Assembly: GCF_022750545.1 (NCBI RefSeq)
Contig: NZ_PUIC01000001.1
Span: 434,001-498,000, forward strand
DNA length: 64,000 bases
Direction: 5' to 3'
Source of the DNA: Caulobacter sp. CCUG 60055
GTDB taxonomy: Bacteria; Pseudomonadota; Alphaproteobacteria; Caulobacterales; Caulobacteraceae
Each line of letters starts with the position of its first letter. Within the stretch, counting starts at the first letter, position 1. Below, one piece after another: positions 1-9,353 of this stretch. The notes beneath the pieces are model-generated. The model had not been told where the DNA came from. It saw only the letters and a program-made list of their open reading frames with translations, and ran no database searches. The translations under genes were made by a program, and so were the position numbers.

Positions 1-15
1 GATCTTGGTCGTCAT
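1..15 (-). CDS. Possible start of a gene running off the left edge (5 codons visible)
   Basis: On the minus strand an ATG at 15-13 is followed by Thr-Thr-Lys-Ile before the window ends. An AAGGA-like ribosome binding site lies about nine bases upstream, and a strong TATAAT hexamer with two dyads lies about 125 bases upstream (139-174). Too little is visible to name a product. A short upstream frame (ATG at about 54, nine codons) ends just before this start. The call is inference from start-site context only. Confidence 0.3.
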
Positions 16-138
16 CAAAAATGATCCTTGTCGGCGGACGACATGGAAGCGTCGTTCCGCGGTGAGGTGGCGCTGATACAGGAGCGAACCGGGCGCGTCA
101 ACAAGCTTTGCGACGCGCTGAAACCATCATCTAATTGT

Positions 139-174
139 ATTATATAGGTATTTTTATACTGGTATTATGATACC
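139..174 (-). promoter_or_regulatory. AT-rich promoter/operator with two tandem dyads
   Basis: This is the most AT-rich patch seen in a window otherwise near 70 percent GC. Two perfect dyads sit side by side: GTAT-TTTT-ATAC at 148-159 and GGTAT-TATG-ATACC at 161-174. Their GGTAT half-sites (147-151 and 161-165) are 14 bases apart. On the minus strand a perfect TATAAT hexamer (144-139) lies just downstream of them. GGTAT half-sites are typical of GntR/FCD-type operators, but naming the regulator would be a guess. It most likely controls the gene starting at 15 on the minus strand. Confidence 0.5.
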
Positions 175-188
175 GTGCATTTCTTGGC

Positions 189-1220
189 TCAAATCCGCCG
201 CGAGCGCCAGGCCAGGACCATCGCGGCCGCCAGGACGAGCGTGGCGCCGAACTGGTGCGCGACGCCGAGGGCCAGCGGAACGTGGGTCATCAGGGTGGCG
301 ATCCCCAGCCCGGCCTGCAGCGTCACCAGCAGGGCGAGCAGCGCGCCCAGGCTGCGGACCGCCGCCGGCGCCGTGCGCGAGCGGACGGCGCAGACGGTGA
401 AGGCCAGCGCCCCCGCGAACAGCAGATAGGCGGCCAGCCGGTGGTTGAACTGCACCGCCGCCTGGCTGTGGGCCAGGGTGCCCCAAAGGCCGCGGCCGGC
501 GTACTCGACCGGGAACAGCGCCCCGTTCATCAGCGGCCAGTCGTTGTAGACCTGTCCGGCGGCGTTGCCGGCGACCAGGCCGCCCAGCAGGCTCTGGACA
601 TAGACCAGCACGGCCAGGGCCGCCGCGGCCGGCGCCCAGGGCCCCTTGGCGGTCGCCCGCGCCTTGCCGCTCCAGGCCTCCAGCCCCGTCCACACCAGGG
701 CGCAGAACAGGATCAGGGCGAGGCCGAGGTGGATGGTCAGGCGCTCGGGCGCGACCGTCACCCGCTCGACCAGGCCGCTGGCCACCATCCACCAGCCGAC
801 GACGCCCTGGAGCCCGCCCAGCGCGAACAGGGCGGCGCAACGCCAGATCAGCCGCGAGGGAATCCGCCGCAGGGCCAGGAAGACCACGAACGGCGCGGCG
901 AAGGCGAAGCCGACCAGCCGGCCGAGCAGCCGGTGCGCCCACTCCCACCAGAAGATGGTCTTGAACGTCTCGACGGTCATGTCGGGATTGACGAGGTGAA
1001 ACTGCGGAATGCGCTGGTAGTTGCGGAACTCCGCCGCCCAGGCCTCTTGCGACAGGGGAGGAATGACGCCGCTGATCGGCTTCCATTCGGTGATCGACAG
1101 GCCCGAGCCGGTGAGACGGGTGGCGCCGCCGACGACGACCATGGCCAGCACCAGGAAGGCGACCGCGAACAGCCAGACCGCGACCGGGCGCGAGCGATCC
1201 GATCTCAAGAACGACGTCAT
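189..1220 (-). CDS. ctaA: Heme A synthase (COX15/CtaA type 2)
   Basis: This 343-residue membrane enzyme hydroxylates the C8 methyl of heme o to make heme a for aa3-type cytochrome oxidase. It starts near the N-terminus with a hydrophobic segment followed by [16 protein letters not shown], a COX15 hallmark. Four helix histidines expected to bind heme are visible in [27 protein letters not shown] and AHQFGATL. Length and about eight membrane segments fit the type 2 family of alphaproteobacteria and mitochondria. I chose the ATG at 1220; the open frame continues upstream to 1721 only because of GC-rich shadow sequence through the tRNA. The divergent DUF2842 gene is its usual alphaproteobacterial neighbour. 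Confidence 0.95.
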   Translation of the reverse strand: MTSFLRSDRSRPVAVWLFAVAFLVLAMVVVGGATRLTGSGLSITEWKPISGVIPPLSQEAWAAEFRNYQRIPQFHLVNPDMTVETFKTIFWWEWAHRLLGRLVGFAFAAPFVVFLALRRIPSRLIWRCAALFALGGLQGVVGWWMVASGLVERVTVAPERLTIHLGLALILFCALVWTGLEAWSGKARATAKGPWAPAAAALAVLVYVQSLLGGLVAGNAAGQVYNDWPLMNGALFPVEYAGRGLWGTLAHSQAAVQFNHRLAAYLLFAGALAFTVCAVRSRTAPAAVRSLGALLALLVTLQAGLGIATLMTHVPLALGVAHQFGATLVLAAAMVLAWRSRRI

Positions 1221-1385
1221 GTTGCGGCTGATCCCGTACGGCGCCGGCCCGACCGGCGAGGAGGCCGATTTAGCCCCTGCCGAACCATCCGTCCACGTCG
1301 CCGGCCGCCCACGCGCCGCCGCAAGGCTGACAAGCCCGCCGAAGGCCGGTAGTTGAACGGGCCTGTCCCTGTTCGAGGTCCGACC

Positions 1386-1583
1386 ATGAACCCCCGCCTG
1401 CGCAAGGCCATCGGCGGCGTGCTGATCCTGATCTTCCTGCCGGCCTATGTGTGGCTGGCCGCCACGCTGGCCGCGCACCTTCCGGGCAACAAGGCCGTGC
1501 AGCTGCTGTTCTATGTCGTGGCTGGGGTGGCGTGGGGAGCGCCGCTTCTGCCTCTCCTCTCCTGGATGGATCGCGGCCGCTAG
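1386..1583 (+). CDS. DUF2842 small membrane protein
   Basis: A 65-residue protein beginning [11 protein letters not shown], with two hydrophobic segments (about residues 9-29 and 38-58) joined by a short polar turn. This matches the DUF2842 family, which is restricted to alphaproteobacteria. No function is established. The ATG at 1386 is preceded by GAGG seven bases upstream, so I prefer it to the in-frame ATG at 1353. It is divergent from ctaA, and its stop lies only 16 bases before the 3-prime end of the opposite-strand tRNA-Pro gene. A role linked to cytochrome oxidase assembly is only a neighbourhood guess. Confidence 0.75.
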   Translation: MNPRLRKAIGGVLILIFLPAYVWLAATLAAHLPGNKAVQLLFYVVAGVAWGAPLLPLLSWMDRGR

Positions 1584-1599
1584 GGCCAGTCCAGGAGAA

Positions 1600-1676
<77 letters not shown>

Positions 1677-1737
1677 ACGCGAGAGGAGCGCCCTTATAGG
1701 CAGGCGCCCCGACCGCCGCAATCGGGAATTTTCCCTC

Positions 1738-2157
1738 TCAGCGAGGCTTCAGCAATTCGTCCAGCCGCGCCTTGGCGGCCTGGAGTTCGTCGAGCGAAGC
1801 CTCCAGGCGGATTCGGGCCGCCGGGTCCAGATCGCGGCCCGCGGCGGGCGAATCGGCGTCGACGGGATCGGCCGGTTCGATCGCTTCCCCGCGCCCGGCG
1901 GCGGCCAGCCGCTTGACGCCGTGCTCACGGTGCAGCCGCTGCACGCCCTTGATGGTGTAGCCGTGTTCGTAGAGCAGCGCCCGCACGCCGTTCAGCACGG
2001 CGATGTCCTGCGGCCGGTAGAAACGCCGGCCGCCGGCCCGCTTCATCGGGCGGATGAAGGAGAACTTGGTCTCCCAGAAACGCAGCACGTGTTGAGGAAC
2101 GCCGAGCTCGTCCGCCGCCTCGGAGATGGTGCGGAAAGCGTCGGGTCCCTTGGCCAC
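1738..2157 (-). CDS. MerR-family transcriptional regulator
   Basis: A 139-residue protein with an N-terminal winged helix-turn-helix of MerR type (about residues 10-75). It contains [20 protein letters not shown] and [11 protein letters not shown], the usual recognition helix and wing. A basic linker and an acidic C-terminal helix follow. No metal-binding cysteines are seen, so it is not a metal sensor of the MerR/CueR kind. It lies 17 bases downstream of ihfA on the same strand, an arrangement common in alphaproteobacteria, so the two are probably co-transcribed. Target and effector cannot be told from sequence. Confidence 0.9.
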   Translation of the reverse strand: MAKGPDAFRTISEAADELGVPQHVLRFWETKFSFIRPMKRAGGRRFYRPQDIAVLNGVRALLYEHGYTIKGVQRLHREHGVKRLAAAGRGEAIEPADPVDADSPAAGRDLDPAARIRLEASLDELQAAKARLDELLKPR

Positions 2158-2174
2158 GGCCCGGTCCCTGGCGC

Positions 2175-2477
2175 CTATTCGCTCAGCGCGCTGTCGATGC
2201 GCGCCTTCATGACCTGCGAGGCGCGAAAGCCGATCACGCGTCGCGGCTCGATCGCCGCCGGCTCGCCGGTCTTGGGGTTGCGCCCCATGCGTTCGCGCTT
2301 GGCGCGCACCTGGAACACGCCGAATCCCGACAGCTTCACCGTCGCGCCGTTCTCGAGCGCCTCGGCGACCAGATCCAAGGTGCGTTCGACCAGGCCGGCG
2401 CAGTCCTGCCGCGTCAGCCCCACCTCTTCATGCACGGCTTCGCACAGATCCGCGCGTGTCAGCGTTTGTCCTTTCAT
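2175..2477 (-). CDS. ihfA: Integration host factor subunit alpha
   Basis: This 100-residue HU/IHF-fold protein pairs with IhfB to bend DNA sharply at specific sites, which matters for sigma-54 promoters, recombination and cell-cycle gene control. The flexible arm carries the family signature [20 protein letters not shown], including the proline that intercalates into [20 protein letters not shown] forms the N-terminal dimer helices. I chose the ATG at 2477 (MKGQTLTR), which gives normal family length; the frame extends to 2522 but adds non-family residues. It is flanked by fabH upstream and the MerR gene downstream, all on the same strand. Confidence 0.95.
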   Translation of the reverse strand: MKGQTLTRADLCEAVHEEVGLTRQDCAGLVERTLDLVAEALENGATVKLSGFGVFQVRAKRERMGRNPKTGEPAAIEPRRVIGFRASQVMKARIDSALSE

Positions 2478-2565
2478 GGACGACGCCCCCAAAATGCCTA
2501 AGCGACACCACCGCGTTCTCAATGCCGCGATTATCGCGCCAAGTCAAAGGGTTCCCGGTAGAGCC

Positions 2566-3546
2566 TCAGAGTCTGAGAACGCAGGCGCCCCAGGTCAGGC
2601 CGCCGCCCATCGCCTCGAGCAGCAGCAGCTGGCCGGGCTGAATGCGTCCATCCTCGACCGCCTGGGCCAGGGCCAGGGGAATCGAGGCCGCCGAGGTGTT
2701 GGCGTGCTCGGCGACCGTGGAGATCACCTTGGTCTCGTCGATGCCCAGACGGTGGGCCACGCCCAGCAGGATGCGCTGGTTGGCCTGGTGGGGAATGAAC
2801 CAGTCGACCGCGGAGGTCTCGACGCCGGCGGCCTTGGCCGCGGCGACCACGGCCTCGGATATGTTGACGACCGCGTGGCGGAACACCTGGTTGCCCTGCA
2901 TGCGCAGGTGGCCGACCGTGCCGGTGGTCGACGGCCCGCCGTCGACATAGAGCAGGTCCTGCTTGGTCCCGTCGCAGCGCAGGGCGAAGCCCAGCAGGCC
3001 CTGGTCCTCCGTGGTCCCCTCGCCTTCCCGCGCCTCGACCACGACCGCCCCGGCCCCGTCGGCGAACAGCACGCAGGTGCCGCGGTCGGTCCAGTCCATC
3101 AGCTTGGTCATGGCTTCGGCGCCGATGACCAGGGCGCATCTGGAGTGGCCGCGCGCCACGAAGCCGTCGGCGACGCTCAAGGCGTAGACGAAGCCGGAAC
3201 ACACCGCCTGGACGTCGAAGGCCACGCCGACCGGCGCGCCCAGCTTGCGCTGGACGATGGCGGCGACGGCCGGAAAGGTCAGGTCGGGCGTGGTGGTGGC
3301 CACGATGATCATGTCGACCTCGGCGGCCGTCCGGCCGGCGGCGGCCAGGGCCTTGCGGGCCGCCTCGACCGCCATGTCCGAGACCGTCTGGCCCTCGGCC
3401 ATGCGATGCCGCTGACGGATGCCCGTCCGCTCGACGATCCAGGCGTCGCTGGTGTCGACCACCTTGGCCAGGTCGTCGTTGGTGACGATCTCGTCGGGCA
3501 GATAGCCGCCGACGCCGGTAACCACGCTACGCAGAACTGATGTCAC
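2566..3546 (-). CDS. fabH: Beta-ketoacyl-ACP synthase III
   Basis: A 326-residue condensing enzyme that starts fatty acid synthesis by joining acetyl-CoA to malonyl-ACP. The catalytic triad is complete: Cys116 in AVCSGF, His253 in PHQANQRI and Asn283 in [10 protein letters not shown]. The C-terminal glycine-rich GGGLTWGA motif is present. The start is GTG at 3546, whose bases overlap the plsX stop as GTGA. Translation is therefore likely coupled to plsX, the usual pairing of phospholipid and fatty acid initiation. Confidence 0.97.
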   Translation of the reverse strand: MTSVLRSVVTGVGGYLPDEIVTNDDLAKVVDTSDAWIVERTGIRQRHRMAEGQTVSDMAVEAARKALAAAGRTAAEVDMIIVATTTPDLTFPAVAAIVQRKLGAPVGVAFDVQAVCSGFVYALSVADGFVARGHSRCALVIGAEAMTKLMDWTDRGTCVLFADGAGAVVVEAREGEGTTEDQGLLGFALRCDGTKQDLLYVDGGPSTTGTVGHLRMQGNQVFRHAVVNISEAVVAAAKAAGVETSAVDWFIPHQANQRILLGVAHRLGIDETKVISTVAEHANTSAASIPLALAQAVEDGRIQPGQLLLLEAMGGGLTWGACVLRL

Positions 3547-4625
3547 TTGGCGCTCTCCGGCTCCCCGCCCGCGGCTTCGGCGGCCTCGCGGGCGCGCCCG
3601 AGCACCGCCGTCACCTGTTGCAGGTTGCGGTGGATTTCAGAATTGAAGTTGCTTTGGGCCAGGTCGGCGGCGACCTTGACGGCGTTGGCGAACCCCTTGG
3701 CGTCGGCTCCGCCGTGGCTCTTGACCACGGCGCCGTTCAGCCCGAGCAGCGGGGCGCCGTTGAGCGAGCTGGGATCGAGGCGCGCGCGCAGCGTCTTCAG
3801 CGCGCCGGACGCCACCAGCGCCCCGAGCTTGGACAGCCAGCTCGACATGAACGCCGCCCGCATCTGGGTGGAGATGAACCGGGCCGTGCCCTCGGCGGTC
3901 TTCAGGGCGATGTTGCCGGTGAAGCCGTCGGTGACGACCACGTCGACCGCCCCCTTGCCGATGTCGTCGCCCTCGACGAAGCCGCGATAGTCGATGTCGA
4001 GACCGCCGTCGCGCAGCAGGCGATGCGCCTCGCGCACCTCCTCATGGCCCTTCTGGTCCTCGGAGCCGACGTTCAGCAGGCCGACCGTCGGCCGCTCCAC
4101 CCGGTGGACGGCGCGGTGGAAGGCCTCGCCCATGATGGCGAAGTCGACCAACCGTTCGGCGTCGCACTCGATGTTGGCGCCCACGTCCAGCACGGTGGAG
4201 ACGCCGCGCAGGGTCGGCCAGCCGGCGACAATCGCGGGCCGGTCCAGGTCAGCGGCCATGCGCAGGATCAGCTTGGACATCGCCATCAGCGCGCCGGTGT
4301 TGCCGGCCGACACCGCCGCGTCGGCCTGGCCCTCGCGGATGGCCTCGATGGCGTTCCAGAGGCTGGTGCCCTTGCCCCGGCGCAATGCCTGGGCCGGCTT
4401 CTCGTCCATGGCCACCACGCGCTCGGCGTGGCGGACCTCGCAGATCGCCCTCAGGGATGGGACCCGCGCCAGCTCGGCGGCCAGGCGGTCCTCGTCGCCG
4501 TGCAGCAGGAAGCGCACCGCCCGCCCGGCCAGGGCCTCGGCGGCGATGGCCAAGCCTGGAACCACGACCGAAGGCCCATGGTCGCCGCCCATGGCGTCGA
4601 TCGAAATGACGGTGGTTTCGGACAC
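3543..4625 (-). CDS. plsX: Phosphate acyltransferase PlsX
   Basis: This 360-residue peripheral membrane enzyme turns acyl-ACP into acyl-phosphate for PlsY in phosphatidic acid synthesis. The N-terminus [18 protein letters not shown] is the family signature, and later [10 protein letters not shown] and [14 protein letters not shown] are conserved blocks. I place the start at the GTG at 4625 (V-S-E-T-T), because upstream residues in the open frame are arginine-rich shadow sequence. About 210 bases separate it from the DUF177 gene, where many bacteria carry rpmF; no L32-like frame is visible there. It overlaps fabH by four bases. Confidence 0.96.
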   Translation of the reverse strand: MSETTVISIDAMGGDHGPSVVVPGLAIAAEALAGRAVRFLLHGDEDRLAAELARVPSLRAICEVRHAERVVAMDEKPAQALRRGKGTSLWNAIEAIREGQADAAVSAGNTGALMAMSKLILRMAADLDRPAIVAGWPTLRGVSTVLDVGANIECDAERLVDFAIMGEAFHRAVHRVERPTVGLLNVGSEDQKGHEEVREAHRLLRDGGLDIDYRGFVEGDDIGKGAVDVVVTDGFTGNIALKTAEGTARFISTQMRAAFMSSWLSKLGALVASGALKTLRARLDPSSLNGAPLLGLNGAVVKSHGGADAKGFANAVKVAADLAQSNFNSEIHRNLQQVTAVLGRAREAAEAAGGEPESAK

Positions 4626-4835
4626 GTCGGCGCCAGCGCCCCTCGATGAAAGTCCCTGGGCTCGGCCGGCTCGCGAGAACCGTCGGCCCCAAATCCGCAC
4701 CTTGCAGCGCGGCCGTCGGCGGTCTCGGCCGATCCCCGCGCGTCAGATCCTCGACGTCGCGACCGAGGCGGCGGGACGATACATGCCCCCGCTCACGGCG
4801 CAAGCAGCGAGAAAAGACCCCGTTTCAGGCCCAAA

Positions 4836-5369
4836 TCACTCCTTCGGAGGCGAGTCCGTCAAGCGTTTCAGCACAGCGAAGGGCGAGCGCTCTTCGGTGT
4901 CCGCGGGCGGCTCGAATACAACCCCGGGCTTGCGGGGGAAAGGGTCAATCTCAAGCGCGAGGTGCTCGACCACGTAGCCGCCGAGATCGATCTCATCGCC
5001 TTCGAGCAGTTCGGGCGGGTCGTCCGCCTCCAGGTCGAGCGGGATTTCGGCCTCCGGGTCGGGCAAAAGGTCGCTGCCCTGCGGCGCCAGGCGAACCCGA
5101 AACGCGCCGCCGAGATCCGACGCGAAGTCCTCCAGGCTGACGCCGCAGGTCTGCACGACCCTGGCCCGCCACCGGCCCTCGATCTGCACCCCGTCGAACC
5201 ATGGCGTCGCGGAGAGCTCGGCCTCCAGCATGTCCAGCGACACCAGCTCGAACGCCTTGGCGATTCGCGCCCGCGCCGCCTCGTCGGCGGCCAGGGTCCG
5301 CCGCAGGCCGGACTGGGCGACCTCGACGAGGCGGACCGGCTGCGGCCACAGGGACAGTTGCGCGCTCAT
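4836..5369 (-). CDS. DUF177/YceD family protein
   Basis: A 177-residue acidic protein of the YceD family, whose members accumulate with, and are linked to, 23S rRNA and ribosome biogenesis. The central block around CGVSLEDF and the C-terminal acidic GDEIDLGGYVVEHLALEIDP are the recognisable parts. The ATG at 5369 overlaps the stop of the upstream bc1 chaperone as ATGA, which decides the start over the ATG at 5387. In many bacteria it precedes rpmF-plsX-fabH; here rpmF is missing from that spot. The molecular function remains inferred. Confidence 0.85.
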   Translation of the reverse strand: MSAQLSLWPQPVRLVEVAQSGLRRTLAADEAARARIAKAFELVSLDMLEAELSATPWFDGVQIEGRWRARVVQTCGVSLEDFASDLGGAFRVRLAPQGSDLLPDPEAEIPLDLEADDPPELLEGDEIDLGGYVVEHLALEIDPFPRKPGVVFEPPADTEERSPFAVLKRLTDSPPKE

Positions 5370-5902
5370 GCGGAAATCTCCGGCCAATGGACCTCGCCCT
5401 GCAACAGGGCCTCAAGGGGGGCCTCGCCAAGCCCGGCGACGGCGCGGCCGGCGTAGTCGGCGAGCCCGGCCGCCGGGGCGGCCCCTTCGTCGTCGTAAAG
5501 GATGCGCCCGATCAGCCGGGTCAACGCCGCCGTGTCCGGCAGGGCGGCGAAGGCCTCCTCGTAGGCCCTGGCCCGGCCGTAGAACGCCTGTCCCAGCTTC
5601 TTCATCTTCTTGGCCACCGACAGGTCGCTGGCGCCCAGTTCCCGGAAGGCGTCGTCGAGCCCGCGCAAATAGGCGTCGAACAGGGCCTGCGACGTTTCAG
5701 CCGCCTGTTCGCCCTCCCCCTTCAGCCGGCGGACAAGCAGCACGACGTGCAGGGTGTAGAGGTCGAAGCGGCCCTCGCGCGTGTCGGGCGCGGCGAAATC
5801 GGTATAGAATCGGGGCTGCCGCGCCTGGGCGACCGCCGCCGCATAGAGCTTTCGCCCGGCCTCCACGGCGGGTCGGACCTTGAACAATCGCCGCAATAAC
5901 AC
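5366..5902 (-). CDS. Ubiquinol-cytochrome c chaperone (CBP3 family)
   Basis: A 178-residue helical protein of the ubiquinol-cytochrome c chaperone family. The mitochondrial member, CBP3, helps assemble cytochrome b into the bc1 complex. Conserved features include the N-terminal FYTDFAAPDTREGRFDLYTLH stretch, where the first aspartates and DLY are typical, and GLDDAFRELGASDLSVAKKMKKLG. There is no signal peptide, so it probably acts on the cytoplasmic side of the membrane. It is the first gene of a leftward run with DUF177, plsX, fabH, ihfA and the MerR gene. The divergent bamE starts about 100 bases away. Confidence 0.88.
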   Translation of the reverse strand: MLLRRLFKVRPAVEAGRKLYAAAVAQARQPRFYTDFAAPDTREGRFDLYTLHVVLLVRRLKGEGEQAAETSQALFDAYLRGLDDAFRELGASDLSVAKKMKKLGQAFYGRARAYEEAFAALPDTAALTRLIGRILYDDEGAAPAAGLADYAGRAVAGLGEAPLEALLQGEVHWPEISA

Positions 5903-5961
5903 CGGTCCGCCTCACTTCCGCCGCTTGGCGCCGTCATTGCGGCCGCCTTTCGGGCATTGAA

Positions 5962-5974
5962 CTAAGGTCCTTAG
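5962..5974 (+). promoter_or_regulatory. 13-bp dyad upstream of bamE
   Basis: The sequence CTAAGG-T-CCTTAG is a perfect odd palindrome centred at 5968. It lies 24 bases before the bamE start codon, in the short region shared with the divergent bc1-chaperone operon. Its size and symmetry fit a dimeric repressor operator, though a short hairpin in the bamE leader is equally possible. No regulator is suggested by the sequence. Confidence 0.35.
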
Positions 5975-5998
5975 GGCGATAGGTCAAAGGCTAGCCAA

Positions 5999-6511
5999 AT
6001 GTCGCTTGTGAGATCGCTATCCATGTTCCGTCGCGTCGCCGTCTCCATGGCGGTTCTGACAGCCGCAGCCGTCCTGACGAGCGCGTGCACGCCGACCATC
6101 GCCTATGAAGGCTTCCAGGCGATCGAGGCCAAGCCGGCCGACGTGCGGGTGGGCGCCGACACCAAGTCGACGGTCCTGACCTCGCTGGGCTCGCCGTCGA
6201 CCGTGTCGACCTTCGATCCCAACACCTGGTTCTACATTTCACAGATCACCGAGAAGGTGTCGTTCTACCGGCCGCACGTGCGCCAGCGCGACATCGTCGC
6301 CATCGCCTTCGACAAGGAGAGCGAAAAGGTGACGTCGGTGAACACCTATTCCCTGAAGGACGGCAAGATCGTCGCCTTCAACGGCCGCGAGACGCCGACC
6401 CGCGGCCGCGAGATGACCATCCTCGAACAACTGCTCGGCAACATCGGGCGCGGCGGCCTGCTGCCGCAGGACTACGACCCGGGCAACCGTCCGGGCCAGG
6501 GCCGCAACTAG
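5999..6511 (+). CDS. bamE: Outer-membrane assembly lipoprotein BamE (SmpA/OmlA)
   Basis: A 170-residue lipoprotein of the BAM complex, which folds and inserts outer-membrane beta-barrels. A 29-residue signal ends in the lipobox LTSAC, placing the lipidated Cys at residue 30. The SmpA/OmlA domain follows (about 40-130), with the motif LTSLGSPSTVSTFDPNTWFY typical of BamE. The tail is proline, glycine and asparagine rich. AAAGG eight bases upstream supports the start at 5999. It is monocistronic: a strong terminator follows, shared with hppA. Confidence 0.93.
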   Translation: MSLVRSLSMFRRVAVSMAVLTAAAVLTSACTPTIAYEGFQAIEAKPADVRVGADTKSTVLTSLGSPSTVSTFDPNTWFYISQITEKVSFYRPHVRQRDIVAIAFDKESEKVTSVNTYSLKDGKIVAFNGRETPTRGREMTILEQLLGNIGRGGLLPQDYDPGNRPGQGRN

Positions 6512-6541
6512 GCCCCTCGCCCGCCGCGACGCCAAAAGAGA

Positions 6542-6569
6542 ACGCCCCGGACCTTGCGGTCCGGGGCGT
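6542..6569. terminator. Bidirectional terminator between bamE and hppA
   Basis: A perfect 12-base-pair GC-rich stem (6542-6553 with 6558-6569) closes on the tetraloop TTGC. A short run of T follows on the plus side and AAAAGAGAA on the minus side. It sits between two convergent genes and can serve both. Confidence 0.9.
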
Positions 6570-6595
6570 CTTCGTTTGCAGTTCCGCTCGCCCGG

Positions 6596-8722
6596 CTAGG
6601 CGGCGGCGTGGGCCAGCACCGCCAGCAGCAGCAGCGCCACGATATTGGTGATCTTGATCATCGGGTTGACCGCCGGGCCGGCGGTGTCCTTGTAGGGATC
6701 GCCGACGGTGTCGCCGGTGACCGCCGCCTTGTGCGCGTCTGACCCCTTGCCGCCATAGGCGCCCTCCTCGATGAACTTCTTGGCGTTGTCCCAGGCGCCG
6801 CCGCCGGAGGTCATCGAGATGGCCACGAACAGGCCGGTGACGATGACGCCCATCAACATCGCGCCCAGGGCGGCGAAGGCCTCGGCCTTGCCGGCGATGG
6901 CCTTGATCACGAAGAACAGCACGATCGGCGAGGCCACCGGCAACAGCGACGGGATGATCATCTCGCGGATGGCCGCCTTGGTCAGGATGTCCACGGCCTT
7001 GCCGTATTCGGGCTTGGCCTTGAACTCCATGATGCCGGGGATCTCGCGGAACTGCCGGCGCACCTCGGCCACCACGGATTCGGCGGCGCGGCCGACGGCG
7101 GTCATCGACAGCCCCCCGAACAGGAACGGCAGCAGGCCGCCGAAGAACAGCCCGACGACGACATAGGGGTTGGACAGGTCGAAGGCCACCTGCCCCACCG
7201 AGGCGAAGAAGGGGAACTTGTCGCCGTTGGCCGCGAAGTAGTGCAGGTCCTGGGTGTAGGCGGCGAACAGCACCAGGGCCCCGAGGCCGGCCGAGCCGAT
7301 GGCGTAGCCCTTGGTGACGGCCTTGGTGGTGTTGCCGACGGCGTCCAGCGCGTCGGTGGAGACGCGGACCTCGCTGGGCAGGCCGGCCATCTCGGCGATG
7401 CCGCCGGCGTTGTCGGTCACCGGCCCGAAGGCGTCGAGGGCCACGATGAACCCGGCCAGGGACAGCATGGTGGTGGTGGCGATGGCCACGCCGAACAGCC
7501 CGGCGAAGGTGTAGGTCAGGATGATGCCGACGATGATGACCAGCGCCGGCGCGGCCGTGGACTCCAGCGAGACGGCGAGCCCCTGGATGACGTTGGTGCC
7601 GTGGCCGGACACCGAGGCCTTGGCGATGGACTTGACCGGGTTGAAGTTGGTGCCGGTGTAGAACTCGGTGATGATCACGATCGCCGCCGTCACCGCCAGC
7701 CCGACCAGCCCGCAATAGAACAGCGCGTTGGCGTCGACGCTCTTGTCGCCGACCATGACGGGCTTCCGGACCAGCTGGTGAATCACCCACCAGACCGCGC
7801 CGATGGACAGCACGCCGGTGACGATCAGGCCCTGGTAGAGGGCCCCCATGATGTTGCCGCTCTTGCCGAGACGGACGAAGAACGCGCCGATGATCGAGGT
7901 GACGATGCAGACGCCGCAGATCGCCAGGGGCAGCAGCATCATGGTCGACACCGCCTCGCCGCCCCGGAAGAAGATGGCGGCGAGCACCATCGTCGCCACG
8001 GTCGTGACCGCATAGGTCTCGAACAGGTCGGCGGCCATGCCGGCGCAGTCGCCGACGTTGTCGCCGACGTTGTCGGCGATGGTGGCGGCGTTGCGGGGGT
8101 CGTCCTCGGGGATGCCGGCCTCGACCTTGCCGACCATGTCGCCGCCGACGTCGGCGCCCTTGGTGAAGATGCCGCCGCCCAGCCGGGCGAAGATCGAGAT
8201 CAGCGAAGCGCCGAAGCCCAGGGCCACCAGGGCGTCGACCACGTCGCGGCTGGTCGCCTCGAGGCCCAGCCCTTCGGTGAGGAAGGCGTAGTAGCCCGCC
8301 ACCCCGATCAGGGCGAAGCCGGCGACCAGCATGCCGGTCACCGCGCCGGAGGTGAAGGCCAGGGACAGCCCCTTGGCCAGGCTCTCGCTGGCGGCCTGGG
8401 CGGTGCGCACATTGGCCCGCACCGAGATCAGCATGCCGGCGAAGCCGGCCGCGCCCGACAGCACCGCGCCCAGCAGGAAGCCGAGCGCCGCCCATTTGCC
8501 GATGAGGAAGTAGACCGCGACCAGGATGACCAGGCCGACCACGCCGATGGTGGCGTATTGGCGGCGCAGATAGGCCTGCGCGCCCTCCTGGATGGCGGCG
8601 GCGATCTCGCGCATGCGCTCGCTGCCGGCCGGTTTCCGCATCAGGGACGCGGTCTGGACGACGCCATAGAGCACCGCCAGCAAGCCGGCCGCCAGGACCG
8701 ACCAAAGATTAATCAAACCCAT
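6596..8722 (-). CDS. hppA: Proton-translocating pyrophosphatase, K+-independent type
   Basis: A 708-residue, roughly 16-helix membrane pump that uses pyrophosphate hydrolysis to move protons. The catalytic loop motifs are intact: [20 protein letters not shown] and [16 protein letters not shown] near the middle, and KKFIEEG with [17 protein letters not shown] at the C-terminus. The sequence [10 protein letters not shown] has Lys and Thr at the two positions that separate K+-independent from K+-dependent enzymes, which have Ala and Gly/Ala there. This protein therefore should not need potassium. It starts at ATG 8722 and is probably transcribed alone. Confidence 0.97.
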   Translation of the reverse strand: MGLINLWSVLAAGLLAVLYGVVQTASLMRKPAGSERMREIAAAIQEGAQAYLRRQYATIGVVGLVILVAVYFLIGKWAALGFLLGAVLSGAAGFAGMLISVRANVRTAQAASESLAKGLSLAFTSGAVTGMLVAGFALIGVAGYYAFLTEGLGLEATSRDVVDALVALGFGASLISIFARLGGGIFTKGADVGGDMVGKVEAGIPEDDPRNAATIADNVGDNVGDCAGMAADLFETYAVTTVATMVLAAIFFRGGEAVSTMMLLPLAICGVCIVTSIIGAFFVRLGKSGNIMGALYQGLIVTGVLSIGAVWWVIHQLVRKPVMVGDKSVDANALFYCGLVGLAVTAAIVIITEFYTGTNFNPVKSIAKASVSGHGTNVIQGLAVSLESTAAPALVIIVGIILTYTFAGLFGVAIATTTMLSLAGFIVALDAFGPVTDNAGGIAEMAGLPSEVRVSTDALDAVGNTTKAVTKGYAIGSAGLGALVLFAAYTQDLHYFAANGDKFPFFASVGQVAFDLSNPYVVVGLFFGGLLPFLFGGLSMTAVGRAAESVVAEVRRQFREIPGIMEFKAKPEYGKAVDILTKAAIREMIIPSLLPVASPIVLFFVIKAIAGKAEAFAALGAMLMGVIVTGLFVAISMTSGGGAWDNAKKFIEEGAYGGKGSDAHKAAVTGDTVGDPYKDTAGPAVNPMIKITNIVALLLLAVLAHAAA

Positions 8723-8892
8723 ATGTGAAGCGCCCCTTTTAATCCCTAAGACCCGGAGCCGCCGGTTGTTCCGGCTTGCGGCGTGACAGCCTGCTCCTTG
8801 TGCGCCCCCACGACCGCAAGGATTGCGTTCTTCAACAGGGGTGAAGCGAGCGTGCCAAAACTGAGGGAGGCGCGCAACTCCGCCTAACGGCG

Positions 8893-9330
8893 TTATCGCG
8901 GCGGTTGCGGTCCGGCGGGGCGCGGATTGGCGACGCGGTGCTGGGCTTGCTGGCTGACGACGACCACGGCCTTGGCCGCTCCGGGCCCGGCGATCCGCAC
9001 CGCCTCAGGCCAGAGGGCGGCCTTGAGCTTGGCCTCGTCGATCCGGTTGTGGTCGGAGGCCAGGGTGAACGGCGTCCGGTGCGCGGCCCGGACCAGGGCG
9101 TCGCGGAAGTATGGCTCCTTGTCGCGGACCTTGGCGGCGTCGACATTGGCGTCGAGGTCGATGCGGACGGTGACGAAGACGTAGTTCACCACCCGGCCGC
9201 CGACCACGACCGGCAAGGCGACCGGGGCGAGATTGACCAGGTGCTCCTCGGTCGCCGGCCGGCCTTCGGCGGCCCGCGCGGAGGCGGCGACGGCGGACAG
9301 GCCCAGGACGAGGAAGGCGCGGCGATCCAT
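8893..9330 (-). CDS. Exported protein with weak FliL-like core
   Basis: A 145-residue protein with a cleavable-looking signal ([20 protein letters not shown]). The double arginine is reminiscent of a Tat signal but lacks the full motif. The mature part starts [13 protein letters not shown], then has [13 protein letters not shown], a helix with [18 protein letters not shown], and a final VVVVSQQ strand. That order of elements resembles the core of flagellar FliL, but identity is too low to claim it. It lies 23 bases downstream of thiL on the same strand. Function unknown; likely periplasmic. Confidence 0.7.
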   Translation of the reverse strand: MDRRAFLVLGLSAVAASARAAEGRPATEEHLVNLAPVALPVVVGGRVVNYVFVTVRIDLDANVDAAKVRDKEPYFRDALVRAAHRTPFTLASDHNRIDEAKLKAALWPEAVRIAGPGAAKAVVVVSQQAQHRVANPRPAGPQPPR

Positions 9331-9353
9331 GCCCGCCAGTTAGCGCGATTCCC

